Assembly: GCF_900188175.1 (NCBI RefSeq)
Contig: NZ_FZOQ01000010.1
Location: 144,886-208,885 of the forward strand
Source of the DNA: Pontibacter ummariensis
GTDB lineage: Bacteria > Bacteroidota > Bacteroidia > Cytophagales > Hymenobacteraceae
Reading direction: 5' to 3'
Length of the DNA stretch: 64,000 bases
Positions 1 to 7,722 of this stretch are shown one piece after another. The translations under genes were made by a program, and so were the position numbers. Numbering within the stretch: the first letter of the stretch is position 1; each line of letters starts with the position of its first letter. The notes under the pieces were generated by a model that did not search any database, had not been told where the DNA came from, and saw only the letters and a list, made by a program, of their open reading frames with translations.

Positions 1-1
1 C

Positions 2-478
2 CCGATGATTTCTCATTTTATTTTGAGTAACAGCGGAACCGACGACGAGGCAAAGGACATTTACCAGGAGGGCGTCATCGTGTTCTACGAGAAGATAAAG
101 AGTAACAGCCTGGAGCTGAGCTGTCAGATCAAGACTTACCTGTACTCGGTGTGCAGGAGACTTTGGCTGAAACGGCTGGCCGAGAAAGGCCGCTACGCTG
201 TAAAAGTAGACGACTCCGAATCATTCCTGTCGGTAGAGGAGGACACCCAGCACCACGAGGAGCAGGAAAGGCAGTTCGGGGTGATGGCCGAGGCAATGGC
301 ACAGCTCGGCGAGCCCTGCCGGACCCTGCTGGAGGACTTTTACATAAAAATGCAGAACATGCAGGTGATTACAGAGAAGTTTGGCTATACCAGCACCGAC
401 ACAGCTAAGAACCAGAAGTACAAGTGCCTGCAGCGCCTGAAGAAGCTGTTTTTTGCCACCTACAAGCCCGAGGTATAA
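2..478 (+). CDS. Sigma-70 family RNA polymerase sigma factor, 5'-truncated by window edge
   Basis: Group 4 (ECF-like) sigma factor. The visible frame gives about 157 residues from an ATG at 5, but the frame is open to the edge and the motif PMISHFILSNSGT followed by a DIYQEG segment normally lies about 20-30 residues into this family, so the true start is probably outside the window. Region 2 is represented by DEAKDIYQEG and the YLYSVCRRLWLKRL helix. Region 4 is the C-terminal LGEPCRTLLEDFY helix plus a helix-turn-helix ending KCLQRLKKLF. It lies 48 bp upstream of the membrane-anchored protease at 527, whose N-terminus looks like an anti-sigma factor, so the two probably form one operon and one signalling pair. 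The target promoters are unknown. Confidence 0.88.
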   Translation, partial: PMISHFILSNSGTDDEAKDIYQEGVIVFYEKIKSNSLELSCQIKTYLYSVCRRLWLKRLAEKGRYAVKVDDSESFLSVEEDTQHHEEQERQFGVMAEAMAQLGEPCRTLLEDFYIKMQNMQVITEKFGYTSTDTAKNQKYKCLQRLKKLFFATYKPEV

Positions 479-526
479 CGGGCTTACCTAGTATAAAGGC
501 TACTAATTGCCTGGGAGAAGAAAAAG

Positions 527-1615
527 ATGTTAGAGTACCGCACTTACGAGCAAATAGAACGTTATCTGAACGGGGAGATGGCCAGCGAAGAGGCCGCCTC
601 CTTCGAGGCCTTGCTGCGCACAGACGCACGATTGGCAGGGCAGGTTCAGGAGCATAAGCAGCTGCTGCAAACAATGCAAAAATTTGGGCAGCGCCAATCG
701 CTACGGCAAAAACTAAACAGCATCCATGCCGAAATGGAGGCCCAGCATACTCCTGCCACGCCATCGGGGTGGAAAGTATTCTGGAACCGACACAAGCAGA
801 CTGTTGCGGTAGCCGCTAGCGTGTCCTTGCTCTCCGTGTTCGGTACGCTTTGGAGCGTGCAACAGCTAAAAGCCCCTGTACAGCAGCAGACAGCGCGGTA
901 CGTGGAGCTGCGCCGCGAAGTAGAGCGCCTGAAGCAAACCCAAACGGCTATTATCAACGGCATACAGGATGCCACTAAACCAGAGGCACCGCGCCCCGCC
1001 GCTTTCAGTGGCACTGGCTTTGCCATCAGCGACGAAGGCTTCCTGGTAACCAGCTCCCATGTGGTGGAGGGCGCGGACTCCGTACTTATAGAAAATGAGG
1101 CCGGGCAGAAGTATAAAGTAACAGAGGTGTACCGCGACCAAATCCACGACCTCTCTATCCTGAAAATCACAGACCCTAGCTTTGACAGGTTCGGTAAGCT
1201 GCCTTATACTTTTAAAACAACAGAAACAGACCTTGGAGAGCATGTTTTCACACTGGGATTCCCACGTGAAGATATTGTTTTTGGAGAAGGCGCTCTCAGC
1301 TCTTTGTCCGGTTTCGAAGGCGACACCACCTCTTACCAGATTTCTATTCCACTGAACCCGGGCAACAGTGGCGGTCCGCTACTGGATGACAAGGGCAACC
1401 TGATCGGGGTGATCAGCGGCAAGCAGGCCGGACAGGAAGGGGCGGCCTTTGCGGTTAAATCCGCGTACCTGCTACAAATGATTAACGAGCTACCGGAAAC
1501 AAGCGGGGTTCAACCACTGTCTTTACCAAAAAATAATACACTTTCTGGCACCAACCGTCCGCAGCAGTTAAAAAAGCTGAAAGACTACGTATTTGTGGTG
1601 AAGGTGTATAATTAA
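527..1615 (+). CDS. Membrane-anchored trypsin-like (S1C) protease with anti-sigma-like N-terminus
   Basis: 362 residues. Residues 3-50 resemble the cytosolic part of Bacteroidota anti-sigma factors (YEQIERYLNGEMASEEAASF, then acidic helices) but lack zinc-binding Cys/His. A single membrane span is at about 92-109 (TVAVAASVSLLSVFGTLW), followed by a short coiled-coil-like stretch at 118-142. The trypsin fold runs from about 160 to 320 with the full catalytic triad: His178 in TSSHVV, Asp208 in HDLSIL and Ser281 in NPGNSGGPL. There is no PDZ domain, unlike DegP/HtrA. The predicted topology puts the N-terminus in the cytoplasm and the protease in the periplasm. It directly follows a sigma factor gene, so I infer regulated release or sensing of the sigma factor, or a housekeeping protease that borrowed the anchor. 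The family assignment is secure; the signalling role is inference. Confidence 0.85.
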   Translation: MLEYRTYEQIERYLNGEMASEEAASFEALLRTDARLAGQVQEHKQLLQTMQKFGQRQSLRQKLNSIHAEMEAQHTPATPSGWKVFWNRHKQTVAVAASVSLLSVFGTLWSVQQLKAPVQQQTARYVELRREVERLKQTQTAIINGIQDATKPEAPRPAAFSGTGFAISDEGFLVTSSHVVEGADSVLIENEAGQKYKVTEVYRDQIHDLSILKITDPSFDRFGKLPYTFKTTETDLGEHVFTLGFPREDIVFGEGALSSLSGFEGDTTSYQISIPLNPGNSGGPLLDDKGNLIGVISGKQAGQEGAAFAVKSAYLLQMINELPETSGVQPLSLPKNNTLSGTNRPQQLKKLKDYVFVVKVYN

Positions 1616-1730
1616 TTTAGCAAAGCTCCGTAACCTTTAAGTGTAAGCTCCTACCCGTCCTGTAACACAAGTCGGACGGCACCGCCATAACTCAACATTT
1701 TCTTTCTAAATCAGTTAAATAATAGTTGTA

Positions 1731-1750
1731 AGGGCTTTATTTAGAGCCCT
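1731..1750 (+). other. Short hairpin in the leader of the first fasciclin gene
   Basis: A 6-bp stem (AGGGCT / AGCCCT) with an 8-nt loop lies 26 bp before the ATG at 1776. It has no T-run, so it may be a leader structure or chance. Confidence 0.3.
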
Positions 1751-1775
1751 GTATAAACTAAAAGACCTGAAAGCT

Positions 1776-2474
1776 ATGAGAAAGAGAACGATGATCCCCA
1801 TGGCTGTTGCCACCGTCCTGCTTTTCGGCTGTGCCAGCACTGACGAAGGCATAAACGATACCACCGCCATAGACGACACTACAATCAGTGAAACGGAAAC
1901 CATGGCCGGTGATACCAATTACGAAAATGATCTGACGGCAGATCCCTCCGGAGCATATCAGGAGATCTTTACGAACACGACCAATCCGATAGAGTACGAC
2001 GAGATGTTCGCCGACATCGAGAACACCGAGCAGTACGATGTCCTGGCTTTGGCCAGAACCAATCCCAACCTGTCCATCTTCATGACGCTGGTGGAAAAGG
2101 CAGACCTGATGAGCGACTTAGAGCGCTTGGAGCAGTTTACCCTTTTCGCACCAACGAATGAGGCCTTCGCTAAAGTACCTCAGGATAAGATGGAGATGCT
2201 GCTGATGCCCGGCAACAAAGCCCAACTCATGCAACTGTTACAGCTACACGTGTTGCCTTCCGGGGTAGCAGCACTGGAGCTGGAAGACAACAACCGGATT
2301 AAAATGGCTGATGACAGGTATATACCGGTATCAGTAGACTTTAACCGCACGAATATACGGGTTGGCAATGCTTTGATCGTAAAAAGCGCTGAAGCCTCTG
2401 ACGGTTACATCCATGTGGTGGACAGTGTGATCATACCGGAAGACGATACCCGGGATGAGGACGTAGGATATTAA
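1776..2474 (+). CDS. Fasciclin (FAS1) domain lipoprotein, paralogue 1
   Basis: 232 residues. The N-terminus is a lipoprotein signal with lipobox LLFGC (Cys19), so it is probably an outer-membrane or periplasmic lipoprotein. A low-complexity acidic/Thr-rich linker (about 20-60) precedes a single FAS1 domain at about 88-220, with the hallmark segments TLFAPTNEAFAKVP, LHVLP and DGYIHVVDSVIIP. FAS1 domains mediate adhesion or surface association; the ligand is unknown. It is the first of four tandem FAS1 lipoproteins (1776-4894). The linker is nearly identical in DNA to that of paralogue 2, indicating recent duplication or gene conversion. The start is chosen because the signal peptide begins there and the AAAGCT preceding the ATG recurs before neighbouring genes. 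Confidence 0.93.
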   Translation: MRKRTMIPMAVATVLLFGCASTDEGINDTTAIDDTTISETETMAGDTNYENDLTADPSGAYQEIFTNTTNPIEYDEMFADIENTEQYDVLALARTNPNLSIFMTLVEKADLMSDLERLEQFTLFAPTNEAFAKVPQDKMEMLLMPGNKAQLMQLLQLHVLPSGVAALELEDNNRIKMADDRYIPVSVDFNRTNIRVGNALIVKSAEASDGYIHVVDSVIIPEDDTRDEDVGY

Positions 2475-2509
2475 CCCTCTGGGCATAATACCCGTTACTA
2501 TATATATAA

Positions 2510-2532
2510 CCTTTTGTCTTTAAGGCAAAAGG
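2510..2532 (+). terminator. Hairpin between fasciclin paralogues 1 and 2
   Basis: A 9-bp stem (CCTTTTGTC / GGCAAAAGG, one G-T pair) with a 5-nt loop. There is no clear T-run after it, so it may attenuate or stabilise mRNA rather than terminate. Confidence 0.4.
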
Positions 2533-2614
2533 GACCTAACATGGCAGTGCCTGCGGCCCGGTAAATTAGCCAGGCCCGGAAGCGCTGCCGATCGACAACC
2601 AAAAACTAAAAGCT

Positions 2615-3316
2615 ATGAAAAAGAAAACAATGATACCAATGATAGCTGTCGCCGCCATGCTTTTTGGCTGTGCCGGTACAGATGAAGGCATAAACGATAC
2701 CACCGCCATTGGCGACACTACAATCAGTGAAACCCAGACCATGGCAGGTGACACGAACTACGATTACGACGTGGTGGCTGACCCATCAGACACATACGAA
2801 GAGATATTCGGCGTTGTGGAAGACCCGGTAGCATACGACGACATGTTTGATGATATCGAGGAGACAGAGCGCTACGACGTAGTGACCTTATTAAAGAGCA
2901 GTCCGAACCTGAGCACCTTCGTAAAGCTACTGGAGAAAGCGGATATGATAGACGACATACAGCGTTTGGAGGAGGTCACTGTACTTGCGCCAACCAACAA
3001 GGCGTTTGCACAGATGCCCCGACCAGAGCTTGAAAGGTTGCTAATGCCCGATAACGAGGCCCAACTGATGCTTTTACTCCAGACCCACATACTGCCTAGT
3101 AAGATCTCAACGGCTAACGTAAACACCATGCACCAGATAGAACTGGGTGATGACCGACACATTCCGGTAAATGTGGACAACGACGGCCAGGACATCACTT
3201 TTGGAGATGCAACTATCATCGTGTCTGATGTTGAAGGATCGAACGGCTTTATACATGTAGTAGATGGCGTAATAGAGCCAACAGAAGACTCCCTGGAAGA
3301 CGACATCCGCTACTAA
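2615..3316 (+). CDS. Fasciclin (FAS1) domain lipoprotein, paralogue 2
   Basis: 233 residues, collinear with the preceding gene. Lipobox MLFGC; the linker TDEGINDTTAIGDTTISE is almost the same as in paralogue 1. The FAS1 domain is at about 88-222, with TVLAPTNKAFAQMP, THILPSK and NGFIHVVDGVIEP. Both proteins carry a conserved YDDMF-D-IE-TE-YDV motif between linker and FAS1 domain. It ends in an acidic tail (DSLEDDIRY) like paralogue 1 (DTRDEDVGY). It lies 140 bp downstream of paralogue 1 with a hairpin between, so co-transcription is possible but not certain. A structural or adhesive envelope role is inferred from the family. Confidence 0.93.
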   Translation: MKKKTMIPMIAVAAMLFGCAGTDEGINDTTAIGDTTISETQTMAGDTNYDYDVVADPSDTYEEIFGVVEDPVAYDDMFDDIEETERYDVVTLLKSSPNLSTFVKLLEKADMIDDIQRLEEVTVLAPTNKAFAQMPRPELERLLMPDNEAQLMLLLQTHILPSKISTANVNTMHQIELGDDRHIPVNVDNDGQDITFGDATIIVSDVEGSNGFIHVVDGVIEPTEDSLEDDIRY

Positions 3317-3433
3317 ACCTGCCAAAGCCTGCTACTCAGAAGCACTGAGACAACAGGTTTTGCCCTCTATGTTTCTATGTAAAGGAGGCATAGACACATT
3401 ACAATTTGAACCTTTAAAAACCGAGAACAAACA

Positions 3434-4081
3434 ATGAGAAAGAGAACGATAATACCTATGATAGCGACTGCAGCCATGCTTTTTGGCTGTGCAGGTACAG
3501 ATGAAAACGTATATAGTGAAACAGAAAGAATGGGAGGCGTAGTAGTCCGACAGGAGGCACAGACCGAGTTAGCTGACTTCGAGGCTAAAGATGATGCCGA
3601 AACCTATGTTAGCATCTATGATAACATGGAGAACACGGAGCAGTACGACGTCCTGACCTTGATCAAGATGAATCCGAACCTGTCTACTTTCGCCCAGTTG
3701 CTGGATCAGGCAAATGTAGAGGCCGACCTTCTCATCGTAGAACCAACTACTATCCTTGCCCCTACGAACGAGGCGTTTGAGAACATGGACAGGGAGCAGT
3801 TTGACTACCTGATGGACCCTCAGAACCGGGTGGCCCTGATGAAGGTCGTAAAGGCGCACATACTGCCTTCCGAAGTGGAGAAGTACCAGTTTAACACCAC
3901 GCAGCGACTAGAAACAACTGAAGGAGAGTATGTAGACGTGAACGTGAACCCCGACCTGGATATCGTATCTGTGGGAGGAGCCACCATTGTATGGCCTAAC
4001 GTAAAAGCCTCCAACGGGTTGATTCACGTGGTAGACGATGTGATTGTACCGGAATCTGCCCAGGTATGGGACGATGAATAA
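3434..4081 (+). CDS. Fasciclin (FAS1) domain lipoprotein, paralogue 3
   Basis: 215 residues. Same signal (MRKRTIIPMI) and lipobox MLFGC as its neighbours, then TDEN and a shorter, diverged linker. The FAS1 domain is at about 75-205, with TILAPTNEAFENM, AHILPSEVEKYQF and NGLIHVVDDVIVP. The NMENTEQYDVLTLIKMNPNL block is shared with paralogue 1. It is followed by a strong hairpin terminator (4113-4144), so paralogues 1-3 may form one unit separate from paralogue 4. Confidence 0.93.
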   Translation: MRKRTIIPMIATAAMLFGCAGTDENVYSETERMGGVVVRQEAQTELADFEAKDDAETYVSIYDNMENTEQYDVLTLIKMNPNLSTFAQLLDQANVEADLLIVEPTTILAPTNEAFENMDREQFDYLMDPQNRVALMKVVKAHILPSEVEKYQFNTTQRLETTEGEYVDVNVNPDLDIVSVGGATIVWPNVKASNGLIHVVDDVIVPESAQVWDDE

Positions 4082-4112
4082 GACCAGATGAATAAAATCA
4101 AATGTGATTAAC

Positions 4113-4146
4113 AGAAAAGCCCTTCCGGTCGGAAGGGCTTTTCTTA
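4113..4146 (+). terminator. Rho-independent terminator after fasciclin paralogue 3
   Basis: A perfect 14-bp stem (AGAAAAGCCCTTCC with its complement), loop GGTC, ending in a T-rich tract. The A-rich 5' flank makes it able to work on both strands. Confidence 0.85.
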
Positions 4147-4234
4147 TTCCTCCCGGATCCTCCCCTGAGGAGGGCCAAGGCTAACATTTTCCTCCTCAAA
4201 CCAGTTAAATAAACCGATCACAACAACCGCAGTT

Positions 4235-4894
4235 ATGAAAAGAAAGCAAAAATATTTAGTGTTTGTAGCCCTCCCCGTCCTCTTATGCTGGGGTTGTGCC
4301 AGTTCAGACCGTGACGCAGGCGCCGTGGCCGTAACAGGTAGCGGTGCCACACAAGCAGAGACGATAGTAAGCGAGCCAAGCCCGCAGGGGCCTATGGACA
4401 GAGACACAGAAATGAGTTCCGAGAACCCGGGAGACAACAACGTCTCGGCCAGTAATCCGATTGGCCGCGCAATGAACATCGTAGCGCTTGTGCAGCAAAA
4501 TCCCAACCTTTCTACTTTTCTGGAACTGATACAGGCGGCTAACATGGTAACGGTGCTGGAGAGCCCCGCCCCCTATACCGTGTTTGCCCCTACCAACGCA
4601 GCCTTTGCTGCCCTCCCTGACGGAACCGTGGCAGCATTAAAGCAAGAGGGGAACGAACTGGAGCTAACGCGGATCATACAGGCGCACGTGCTGCCTAACA
4701 GAATCACCTCTGCAGAAATGCAAAACAACATGCCACTCAAGACTGCCCAGGGCGAGGAAGTAATTGTCAGCAGGGACGGGCAGGACATAAGGGTGGGAGG
4801 CGCCCGGGTTGTTCAGCCGGACGTGCAGGCCTCAAACGGCGTGCTGCATGTAGTGGACAAAGTCCTTATCCCACCCCAAAATAACAGTAGATAA
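4235..4894 (+). CDS. Fasciclin (FAS1) domain lipoprotein, paralogue 4
   Basis: 219 residues, the most diverged member. Signal peptide with lipobox CWGCA (Cys about 22), a longer Ala/Ser/Gly-rich linker to about residue 65, then a FAS1 domain at about 83-215 with TVFAPTNAAFAALPDG, AHVLPNRITSAEM and NGVLHVVDKVLIPP. This domain is closer to the general bacterial FAS1 consensus than those of paralogues 1-3, which suggests an older split. The terminator before it at 4113-4144 argues for its own promoter in the 90 bp between. Confidence 0.93.
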   Translation: MKRKQKYLVFVALPVLLCWGCASSDRDAGAVAVTGSGATQAETIVSEPSPQGPMDRDTEMSSENPGDNNVSASNPIGRAMNIVALVQQNPNLSTFLELIQAANMVTVLESPAPYTVFAPTNAAFAALPDGTVAALKQEGNELELTRIIQAHVLPNRITSAEMQNNMPLKTAQGEEVIVSRDGQDIRVGGARVVQPDVQASNGVLHVVDKVLIPPQNNSR

Positions 4895-4920
4895 TTTTAC
4901 CCAAAAGGCTCCCCGTAACT

Positions 4921-4985
4921 ATATAGGACAGTAGCCGTTAAACAATACAGGCACAGCAGACCTAAAAACCCGCTGTGCCCTATAT
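4921..4985 (+). other. Nested inverted repeats upstream of the general-stress gene
   Basis: Outer arms ATATAGG (4921-4927) and CCTATAT (4979-4985) enclose inner arms GGCACAGC (4950-4957) and GCTGTGCC (4972-4979). This could be the terminator region of fasciclin paralogue 4 or a leader structure of the gene at 5018. There is no T-run, so the function is uncertain. Confidence 0.4.
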
Positions 4986-5017
4986 GAACTTTTAAACCTA
5001 ACCATAACAAAAAAGCT

Positions 5018-5554
5018 ATGATGGATAGAACAGATAATGCGGGAATGATGACCGCGATGTTTAGAGACAGAGAAAGTGCAGAACGTGCATACAATGAACT
5101 GCGAGCACGTGGCTACGATAAAGATGAGATAAATGTGGTAATGTCTGATAAGGCACGCGAGCGCCACTTCGGAGATGACACTGAAGACGACACAACAGAG
5201 CTTGGCAACAAGTCGCTGGAAGGTACGGGTGCTGGTTCAGCAATCGGTGGTACGCTGGGTGCTATTGTAGGTGCTGTGGCTGCCATTGGTACGTCTGTGG
5301 CAATACCTGGCCTTGGCCTGGTAGTGGCAGGTCCGCTGGCTGCAGGTCTGGCAGGTGCCGGTGCCGGTGGTATTACAGGTGGCCTGATAGGAGCCCTGGT
5401 AGGTGCCGGTATTCCGGAGGAGCGTGCCAAAGTGTACGAGACAGGAGTGAAAGAAGGCAACATCGTGATTGGCTTTAAGCCACATACCCCTGAGGATGCG
5501 CGTTACTTTGAGACGCACTTCCAGGAGGTAAGAGGTGAGCACATTTACTACTAA
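5018..5554 (+). CDS. General stress protein 17M-like (YflT-type) protein with glycine-zipper core
   Basis: 178 residues. The N-terminus (about 10-50) matches the YflT/general stress 17M type: AMFRDRESAERAYNELRARGYDKDEINVVMSD. The centre (about 70-135) is a long Gly/Ala/Val-rich hydrophobic stretch with GAGAGG and GLIGALVGAGIP repeats, a glycine zipper that could insert in or lie on a membrane. The C-terminus has a second small fold (VYETGVKEGNIVIGF, then DARYFETHFQE). This architecture is common in Bacteroidota and Proteobacteria stress regulons; the molecular role is unknown. It is probably monocistronic, with a hairpin terminator after it. Confidence 0.82.
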   Translation: MMDRTDNAGMMTAMFRDRESAERAYNELRARGYDKDEINVVMSDKARERHFGDDTEDDTTELGNKSLEGTGAGSAIGGTLGAIVGAVAAIGTSVAIPGLGLVVAGPLAAGLAGAGAGGITGGLIGALVGAGIPEERAKVYETGVKEGNIVIGFKPHTPEDARYFETHFQEVRGEHIYY

Positions 5555-5572
5555 TGTAACTTCTTAACAGGA

Positions 5573-5610
5573 GCCTGGTCTGTCAGTAGACAGGCCAGGC
5601 TTTCCTATTT
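5573..5610 (+). terminator. Terminator after the general-stress gene
   Basis: A 12-bp stem (GCCTGGTCTGTC / GACAGGCCAGGC, one G-T pair), loop AGTA, then TTTCCTATTTTT. Confidence 0.8.
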
Positions 5611-5887
5611 TTACCCCCTTTTATCTCCCTTCATACGAAAGCGGCTTCTCCACTCTTGGCTTGCCTACTCCCAAAGCTCTCATAAGCCCTTAACGCCGCA
5701 TTGTCTTTCCGCTTTTTTTAACTATCATTGGTGCGCTGTAGGCCCTGGTTCACCTAACAGACGGCATTGTAGCTAATTTTACGCTCCCTGTTTATCCGGC
5801 TTCCTCTAAACTGCCACTGCTGGCACTATTTGTGTGCTGGCCTATGTGAGCCTGGGGGAATAAGCCTTGACAGGAAATCAAATACGC
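5611..5887. other. Intergenic stretch without a recognised gene
   Basis: About 280 bases between the terminator at 5573-5610 and the response-regulator start. I see no convincing coding frame, RNA gene or repeat. It should hold the promoter for the downstream gene, but no clear TAnnTTTG box was picked out. Confidence 0.5.
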
Positions 5888-6295
5888 ATGTATAAACTGA
5901 ATCACATCTTGATTGTTGATGATGACCAGATAAACAATCTGTTCTCTCAGATCATACTGGAAGACGCCAGCGTGAGTCGCCTTGTCTCGATGTGCCAAAG
6001 CGTGTCAGAGGCGCTGGAGTTTCTGCAGGCACTGGAAGGAAGTCAAGAAACAGCCTTCCCGGACCTTATCCTCCTAGACATCAGCATGCCTAGCCTGGAC
6101 GGATTTGATTTCCTGGACCGCTACTACTCGTTGGGCTACAACAAGCGCCATAAAACCTTTATCTCCATGTTCACCTCTTCTGAAGAGCAGGAGCACCTGA
6201 GCAGGGCCAACAAGTACGATGTGGTGGTAGGCTTTGTCAAGAAACCCCTCTCCCTCCCCGCCCTTTTCAACATATTGGAAATGCAGGGTATTTAA
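5888..6295 (+). CDS. Single-domain response regulator (CheY-like receiver)
   Basis: 135 residues from the ATG at 5888; an in-frame TTG at 5867 would add seven residues but breaks the usual start just before the first beta strand. One receiver domain only: acidic cluster Asp11-Asp13 in LIVDDDQIN, phospho-acceptor Asp64 in LILLDISMP, the Thr/Ser switch in MFTSS and the conserved Lys in FVKKPL. No DNA-binding output domain and no histidine kinase neighbour, so it probably works by protein-protein contact in a phosphorelay with a distant hybrid kinase. This lone-receiver type (IVDDDxxN...FLDRY) is common in Cytophagales. Confidence 0.9.
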   Translation: MYKLNHILIVDDDQINNLFSQIILEDASVSRLVSMCQSVSEALEFLQALEGSQETAFPDLILLDISMPSLDGFDFLDRYYSLGYNKRHKTFISMFTSSEEQEHLSRANKYDVVVGFVKKPLSLPALFNILEMQGI

Positions 6296-6382
6296 TAGCC
6301 TGTAAAACAATTCGGTTCGGTTTCTTCGTAAGCGTTAAGTAAACATTGTTTATACTAATTTATACTTACGCACATATACGCT

Positions 6383-6994
6383 ATGAAGAACTTAACAACA
6401 GCTTTGATATGCCTTTTAGGAATGTTAACTTTTGCCTCCTGCAACTCAGGCACAGAAGAACAGCAGGAAGACATTGATGCCATTGACACTGCAACGGTAG
6501 CAGGACTGGATGAAACCCTGCCAGCAGAAAAACAAGAGCTGCTCGTGTTTGCGGCCCGCAACAACATGCTACAAATCGAACTTGGCGAAATAGCCGTGGA
6601 GCGGGGCGTCACTGAAAATGTCAGAGTTTTTGGTCAACAGCTCATCGATTGGTACACTTCCAAACAAGTGGAACTACAGGAGCTGGCAGCGCAGTATGAT
6701 GTAGCCCTCCCGCAGGAGTTGGAACAAGCGCAGTTGCAACATATAGAGGAAATCCGGGGCATAGAGGAGAGCGAGTTTGATGACGAATACTGGGACAGTG
6801 TAATTGCCGCCCAGAAAGACGCCATAGACGAGTACGAAGACAGCCTGAATGACGTGGACGAAGCCAATGCCTCCGCCTTTAGTTTGTGGGCGCGCAACAC
6901 CTTAAAAGAGCTACATGCACAGCTTATTCAAGCAGAAGCTTTTGAACTGGAACTTGAGAACAGAGGCGAGGCTGGCATCTCGAATAGTATCTAA
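6383..6994 (+). CDS. DUF4142 domain lipoprotein
   Basis: 203 residues. Signal peptide with lipobox FASC (Cys20), an acidic linker, then a helical DUF4142-type domain at about 50-190. Visible family features are the AARNNMLQIELGEIAVERG helix, VRVFGQQLIDWYTSKQVELQELA and a final long helix (LWARNTLKELHAQLIQAEAFE). DUF4142 proteins are ferritin-like four-helix bundles of unknown biochemical role, often among stress and envelope genes as here. The sequence is unusually rich in Glu/Asp. It ends before a 21-bp perfect hairpin shared with the convergent esterase gene. Confidence 0.85.
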   Translation: MKNLTTALICLLGMLTFASCNSGTEEQQEDIDAIDTATVAGLDETLPAEKQELLVFAARNNMLQIELGEIAVERGVTENVRVFGQQLIDWYTSKQVELQELAAQYDVALPQELEQAQLQHIEEIRGIEESEFDDEYWDSVIAAQKDAIDEYEDSLNDVDEANASAFSLWARNTLKELHAQLIQAEAFELELENRGEAGISNSI

Positions 6995-7009
6995 TAACAT
7001 AAAAGCCCT

Positions 7010-7057
7010 AAGCACAGGAAAGGGTTGCCCTATCGAGGGCAACCCTTTCCTGTGCTT
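7010..7057. terminator. Bidirectional terminator, perfect 21-bp stem
   Basis: Arms 7010-7030 and 7037-7057 are exact complements with loop TATCGA. It sits between the convergent DUF4142 gene and the SGNH hydrolase gene, whose stop codon overlaps the right arm. The stem core GGGTTGCCC/GGGCAACCC recurs in the hairpin at 7668-7694. Confidence 0.85.
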
Positions 7058-7607
7058 AAGAGAGAATACCTTTTAAAACGTTCCACGTGTGTTGGGCCAA
7101 CAGCTTTTGCCCTTCCGCATTCGGGTGTACCCCATCTGGCAAGTTCAAATGCCTGTTCCCGACAACCCCCTCCAGTAAAAAGGGGATAAACAGGGTATTG
7201 TTCTTTAGGGCTAACTCCCGGAAAAGCTTCCGGAACTCTGCAGCATACCGCCCCGGCACAATATCAGGTATCTCCATACCGGATAAAACAATCTTTACCT
7301 CCGGGTACTTATACCGCACCTTATCAATGATTTCCTGCAGGTTCTGGCTCGTTTCCCGGGCAGGAATGCCCCTTAAGCCATCGTTGGCTCCCAGGGCCAG
7401 CACAAAAATATCCATGGGCTGGTCCAGCCAGCGCTCGATACGGTGCACACCTCCTGCCGTTGTATCGCCACTCAAACCCGCGTTCCACACCTTATAGTCA
7501 AACCCTTCCTCCTTTAACTTTGCCTGTATCAGGCTGGGATACGCCTGCGCTGCGGGCAAACCGTACCCCGCCGTCAAACTGTTCCCGAAAAACAGAATAT
7601 GCTTCAT
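7056..7607 (-). CDS. SGNH/GDSL hydrolase, TesA-like arylesterase
   Basis: 183 residues. The SGNH blocks are all visible: block I FFGNSLTAGYGL (Ser10), block II Gly47 in AGLSGDTTAGG, block III Asn75 in LGANDGLRG and block V Asp158/His161 in LPDGVHPN. It matches the multifunctional esterase/lysophospholipase TesA family, with Asn in place of the usual Asp just before the catalytic Ser, a variant I believe is common in Bacteroidota. Unlike E. coli TesA, no signal peptide is seen: the protein starts directly at the first beta strand (MKHILFFG), so a cytosolic role is likely unless the start is further upstream. It is flanked on both sides by hairpins with the same core. Confidence 0.9.
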   Translation of the reverse strand: MKHILFFGNSLTAGYGLPAAQAYPSLIQAKLKEEGFDYKVWNAGLSGDTTAGGVHRIERWLDQPMDIFVLALGANDGLRGIPARETSQNLQEIIDKVRYKYPEVKIVLSGMEIPDIVPGRYAAEFRKLFRELALKNNTLFIPFLLEGVVGNRHLNLPDGVHPNAEGQKLLAQHTWNVLKGILS

Positions 7608-7667
7608 CTTTCTCTTTTAACGCTCCTTAGCTAAAATACTACTGCCTTAAGTACCACTACAAAGCAA

Positions 7668-7694
7668 AAGGGTTGCCCGCTGCGGGCAACCCTT
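7668..7694 (-). terminator. Hairpin terminator after the DUF2383 gene
   Basis: A near-continuous inverted repeat (AAGGGTTGCCCGC / GCGGGCAACCCTT) 28 bp past the stop of the gene at 7723. On the minus strand the stem is followed by TTTTGCTTT. It shares its core with the hairpin at 7010-7057. Confidence 0.75.
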
Positions 7695-7722
7695 CCTGAA
7701 TTTTAGTACAAGACAGCACTAC

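Noticed and set aside
2872..3306. A Ser-rich frame opposite fasciclin paralogue 2
   Set aside because: It is the reverse of an acidic, well-conserved FAS1 gene and has no motif.
1776..4894. Fasciclin array as an assembly artefact
   Set aside because: The four copies differ clearly outside the shared linker and have distinct intergenic DNA, so collapsed or duplicated assembly is unlikely.
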